From Piscirickettsiaceae bacterium (GTDB lineage: Bacteria; Pseudomonadota; Gammaproteobacteria; Nitrosococcales; Methylophagaceae): a stretch of 8,187 nt of DNA. This document shows, one piece after another, positions 6,625-8,187 of this stretch (position 1 is its first letter; each line of letters starts with the position of its first letter). The DNA lies in contig DAOUSV010000061.1 in assembly GCA_030627065.1 (NCBI GenBank), positions 1-8,187 of the forward strand. Reading direction: 5' to 3'. A program made the translations under genes and the position numbers. The notes beneath the pieces were generated by a model that saw nothing but the letters and a program-made list of their open reading frames with translations, had not been told where the DNA came from and did no database searches.

Positions 6625-7953
6625 CTATAGTTTACCCATGCTCAAATCACGTAATGTTAAATTATGTAAAACAGCTTCTTGGCTATCATTCAATTGATGA
6701 AGTAACTGCTCGATCAATGGGTCGGCATTACTTTTTAACATCATCATGTCTGATTCTTCTGCCTTACGTAGACAATCAATAATTGTCTTTACTTTTATTT
6801 CTGCAATATCTTGTGCTGGTAAATAGCGTGACTCTTCACCAGCCAACTCAACCACTAGCCCCCCTCGCTCCAAGGTCATTAATAAGTCTTGTAAAAGATT
6901 AGTCGTCAATGTGGTTTCTTGCTCTAACTGTTCCAGATTCAATGCCGGTTTTTGCTGATGAAACTGTTTAGCAATTAACATCATTAACCATAAGCCTTCT
7001 TTCTCTCGTAAGCGAGGGCTCAGTTCATAGTCCTTACCGCCTAAACTAACTAATTTAGGGTGCTGAAGATAAAAGGCAACTTGCGATCCGGTCAATAAAA
7101 TCAACCAGCCTAAATATAGCCAAATCATAAAAAAGAATAAAATAGCAAAGCTAGAATAAATAGCGGTGTAATTGGAAGAGGATGCAACAAATGACGCAAA
7201 TACCTTTCCAACGGTTACCCATAAGAAACCTGCCACCACAGCACCAATTAATGCGGGCTTAAGCGCTACTCGAGTATTTGGTATAAACATATATAAGAAT
7301 GTAAATGCGAGGATAATCATCAAATATGGGACTAGTTTGGTGACAAAAAGTAACAAAGTGCCGAAAGGTTCAATTGCTTGCAGACCTTGTATAACATCAT
7401 GATTCATGACTGTTGCCGCAACACCCATAGCAGTAACCATCAAAATAGGACCAATCATAACAACACTTAAATAATCGGTAAATCGTCTCGCTAATGAACG
7501 TGCCCGCTTAACCCGCCAAACAAAATTAAAGGCATTTTCAATCTTTTGTATCAAGGCGACAATGGTATAAAACAACATCGCAACACCGAGAGAACCCAAG
7601 ACGCCCACTTTTACATTTTGTACAAAACCAATAATATTGGTCGTTATTTCAGCGCCTTTCGCTCCTAACGGCTCTAATACACCTAGCAAAAATGGTTCTA
7701 TCTGATTATGCACACCGAAGGCTTTTAATACTGAAAATGCAACGGCGATCAAAGGGACTAACGATAATAGCGTTGTGAACACCAAACTCATTGCACGAAG
7801 GTTTAGCTCACCAGTTGCAAGCTCTCGAATCACAATATATGTCACGCGCACGCTATTTATTAGCCACCGCCAGATGATATTAGCTTGCTCAGGTAAATCT
7901 TGCCAAAGCGTGACACTAAAGAAGTTTTTTATTTTTGTTATTAGGTCTTTCAT
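6625..7953 (-). CDS. YihY/BrkB-family inner-membrane protein with long C-terminal cytosolic domain
   Basis: The 442-residue protein matches the YihY/BrkB (formerly 'ribonuclease BN') family of integral membrane proteins. About six hydrophobic helices can be read, near residues 55-78, 115-135, 162-184, 200-222, 230-253 and 264-290. Family-like signatures are LRAMSLVFTTLLSLVPLIA (52-70), the loop around IENAFNFVW (138-146) and SSNYTAIYSSFAILFFFMIW (259-278). Short family members are roughly 290 residues. Here about 150 soluble residues follow the last helix, including a helical section (318-380) resembling the winged-helix-like tail of the longer members. The old RNase BN name is misleading: that activity belongs to the soluble RNase Z homologue ElaC, and YihY proteins have no firmly established function. 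The ATG at 7953 is preceded by AGGA at a 5-nt spacing, supporting the start. Its TAG lies only 2 nt before coaBC, which implies translational coupling. Confidence 0.88.
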   Translation of the reverse strand: MKDLITKIKNFFSVTLWQDLPEQANIIWRWLINSVRVTYIVIRELATGELNLRAMSLVFTTLLSLVPLIAVAFSVLKAFGVHNQIEPFLLGVLEPLGAKGAEITTNIIGFVQNVKVGVLGSLGVAMLFYTIVALIQKIENAFNFVWRVKRARSLARRFTDYLSVVMIGPILMVTAMGVAATVMNHDVIQGLQAIEPFGTLLLFVTKLVPYLMIILAFTFLYMFIPNTRVALKPALIGAVVAGFLWVTVGKVFASFVASSSNYTAIYSSFAILFFFMIWLYLGWLILLTGSQVAFYLQHPKLVSLGGKDYELSPRLREKEGLWLMMLIAKQFHQQKPALNLEQLEQETTLTTNLLQDLLMTLERGGLVVELAGEESRYLPAQDIAEIKVKTIIDCLRKAEESDMMMLKSNADPLIEQLLHQLNDSQEAVLHNLTLRDLSMGKL

Positions 7954-7974
7954 TTTTATCCTAAATCCATTTTA

Positions 7975-8187
7975 TTAAACCGGATTATCAATATCAACAA
8001 ACTGATGTTGTATATCAAATTGTTCGGCCAAATGCTCACCCAACGCCTTCACACCACAACGCTCTGTTGCATGATGTCCTGCGGCAAAATAGTTAATGCC
8101 TAATTCACGTGCTAAATGCACGGTTTTTTCTGATATTTCACCACTCATAAAGGCATCCAAACCCAAATCAGCCGCCTGCTCAATATA
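7975..8187 (-). CDS. NIF3/YbgI-family dinuclear metal protein, C-terminal part (5' end outside window)
   Basis: This is the last 70 codons of a gene that enters from the right edge; the frame is open to base 8187, so no start is present. It reads as the C-terminal part of the NIF3/YbgI family, ring-shaped hexamers that bind two metal ions per subunit. Visible family signatures are the segment AFMSGEISE, followed by GHHATERCGVKALGEHL, in which the His-His and Glu belong to the conserved metal-binding C-terminal motif, and the ending FVDIDNPV, close to the E. coli YbgI ending as I recall it. The biochemical role of the family is poorly defined: GTP cyclohydrolase-like and DNA-repair links have been proposed, and I make no specific functional claim. 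A 21-nt gap separates its TAA from the yihY-type start, so the two are probably co-transcribed. Family assignment is firm; function is open. Confidence 0.9.
   Translation of the reverse strand, partial: YIEQAADLGLDAFMSGEISEKTVHLARELGINYFAAGHHATERCGVKALGEHLAEQFDIQHQFVDIDNPV

Larger units (their letters stand above)
212..8187 (-). other. Probable single co-transcribed gene run
   Basis: Eight minus-strand genes follow each other with gaps of 21, 2, -20, 14, 12, -4 and 13 nt (negative means overlap). No gap can hold a promoter plus leader, so any internal promoter must lie inside coding sequence. The main promoter is expected beyond the right edge. The order coaBC-dut-algC-argB is conserved in Pseudomonas as I recall, which supports a real, old cluster. 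Confidence 0.7.

Noticed and set aside
7956..7970. Tiny upstream reading frame (ATG GAT TTA GGA TAA) before the yihY-type gene
   Set aside because: Four codons containing the ribosome-binding site of the real gene; most simply explained by chance in AT-rich spacer.

Overview
The window is a tightly packed, moderately AT-rich stretch of a gammaproteobacterial chromosome. Every gene I can support lies on the minus strand, so transcription runs from high to low coordinates. The order coaBC - dut - algC - argB is, from memory, that of Pseudomonas. SlmA follows, and it is typical of Gammaproteobacteria. The low GC points away from Pseudomonas itself, perhaps to a marine or methylotrophic lineage such as Cycloclasticus or Methylophaga. 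That placement is an inference only.

Layout in the direction of transcription: the 3' end of a NIF3/YbgI-family gene (cut by the window edge); a YihY/BrkB-family six-helix membrane protein with a long C-terminal cytosolic domain; coaBC (two steps of coenzyme A synthesis); dut (dUTPase); a 926-residue AlgC-type phosphomannomutase/phosphoglucomutase carrying a two-helix membrane and periplasmic module plus an acidic proline-rich linker; argB (acetylglutamate kinase); slmA (nucleoid occlusion factor); and a small protein resembling a NarL-type receiver domain without its DNA-binding half. Spacings run from 21 nt to a 20-nt overlap, no gap has room for a promoter with leader, and the set is probably one operon or chain of co-transcribed genes. 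The last ~211 bases hold no recognisable gene, apart from a good ribosome-binding site and a possible start at the very edge.

Most of the window is housekeeping: CoA, dUTP control, sugar phosphates for surface polysaccharide, arginine synthesis and division-site control. Two genes deserve a second look. One is the membrane-tethered AlgC: its catalytic domain has no ATG, GTG or TTG start codon near its boundary, so a free soluble enzyme is not obviously encoded. The other is the degenerate receiver protein, in which Glu occupies the phospho-acceptor position and the usual acidic pair and Lys are replaced. I found no mobile element, CRISPR array, tRNA, rRNA or convincing new system.
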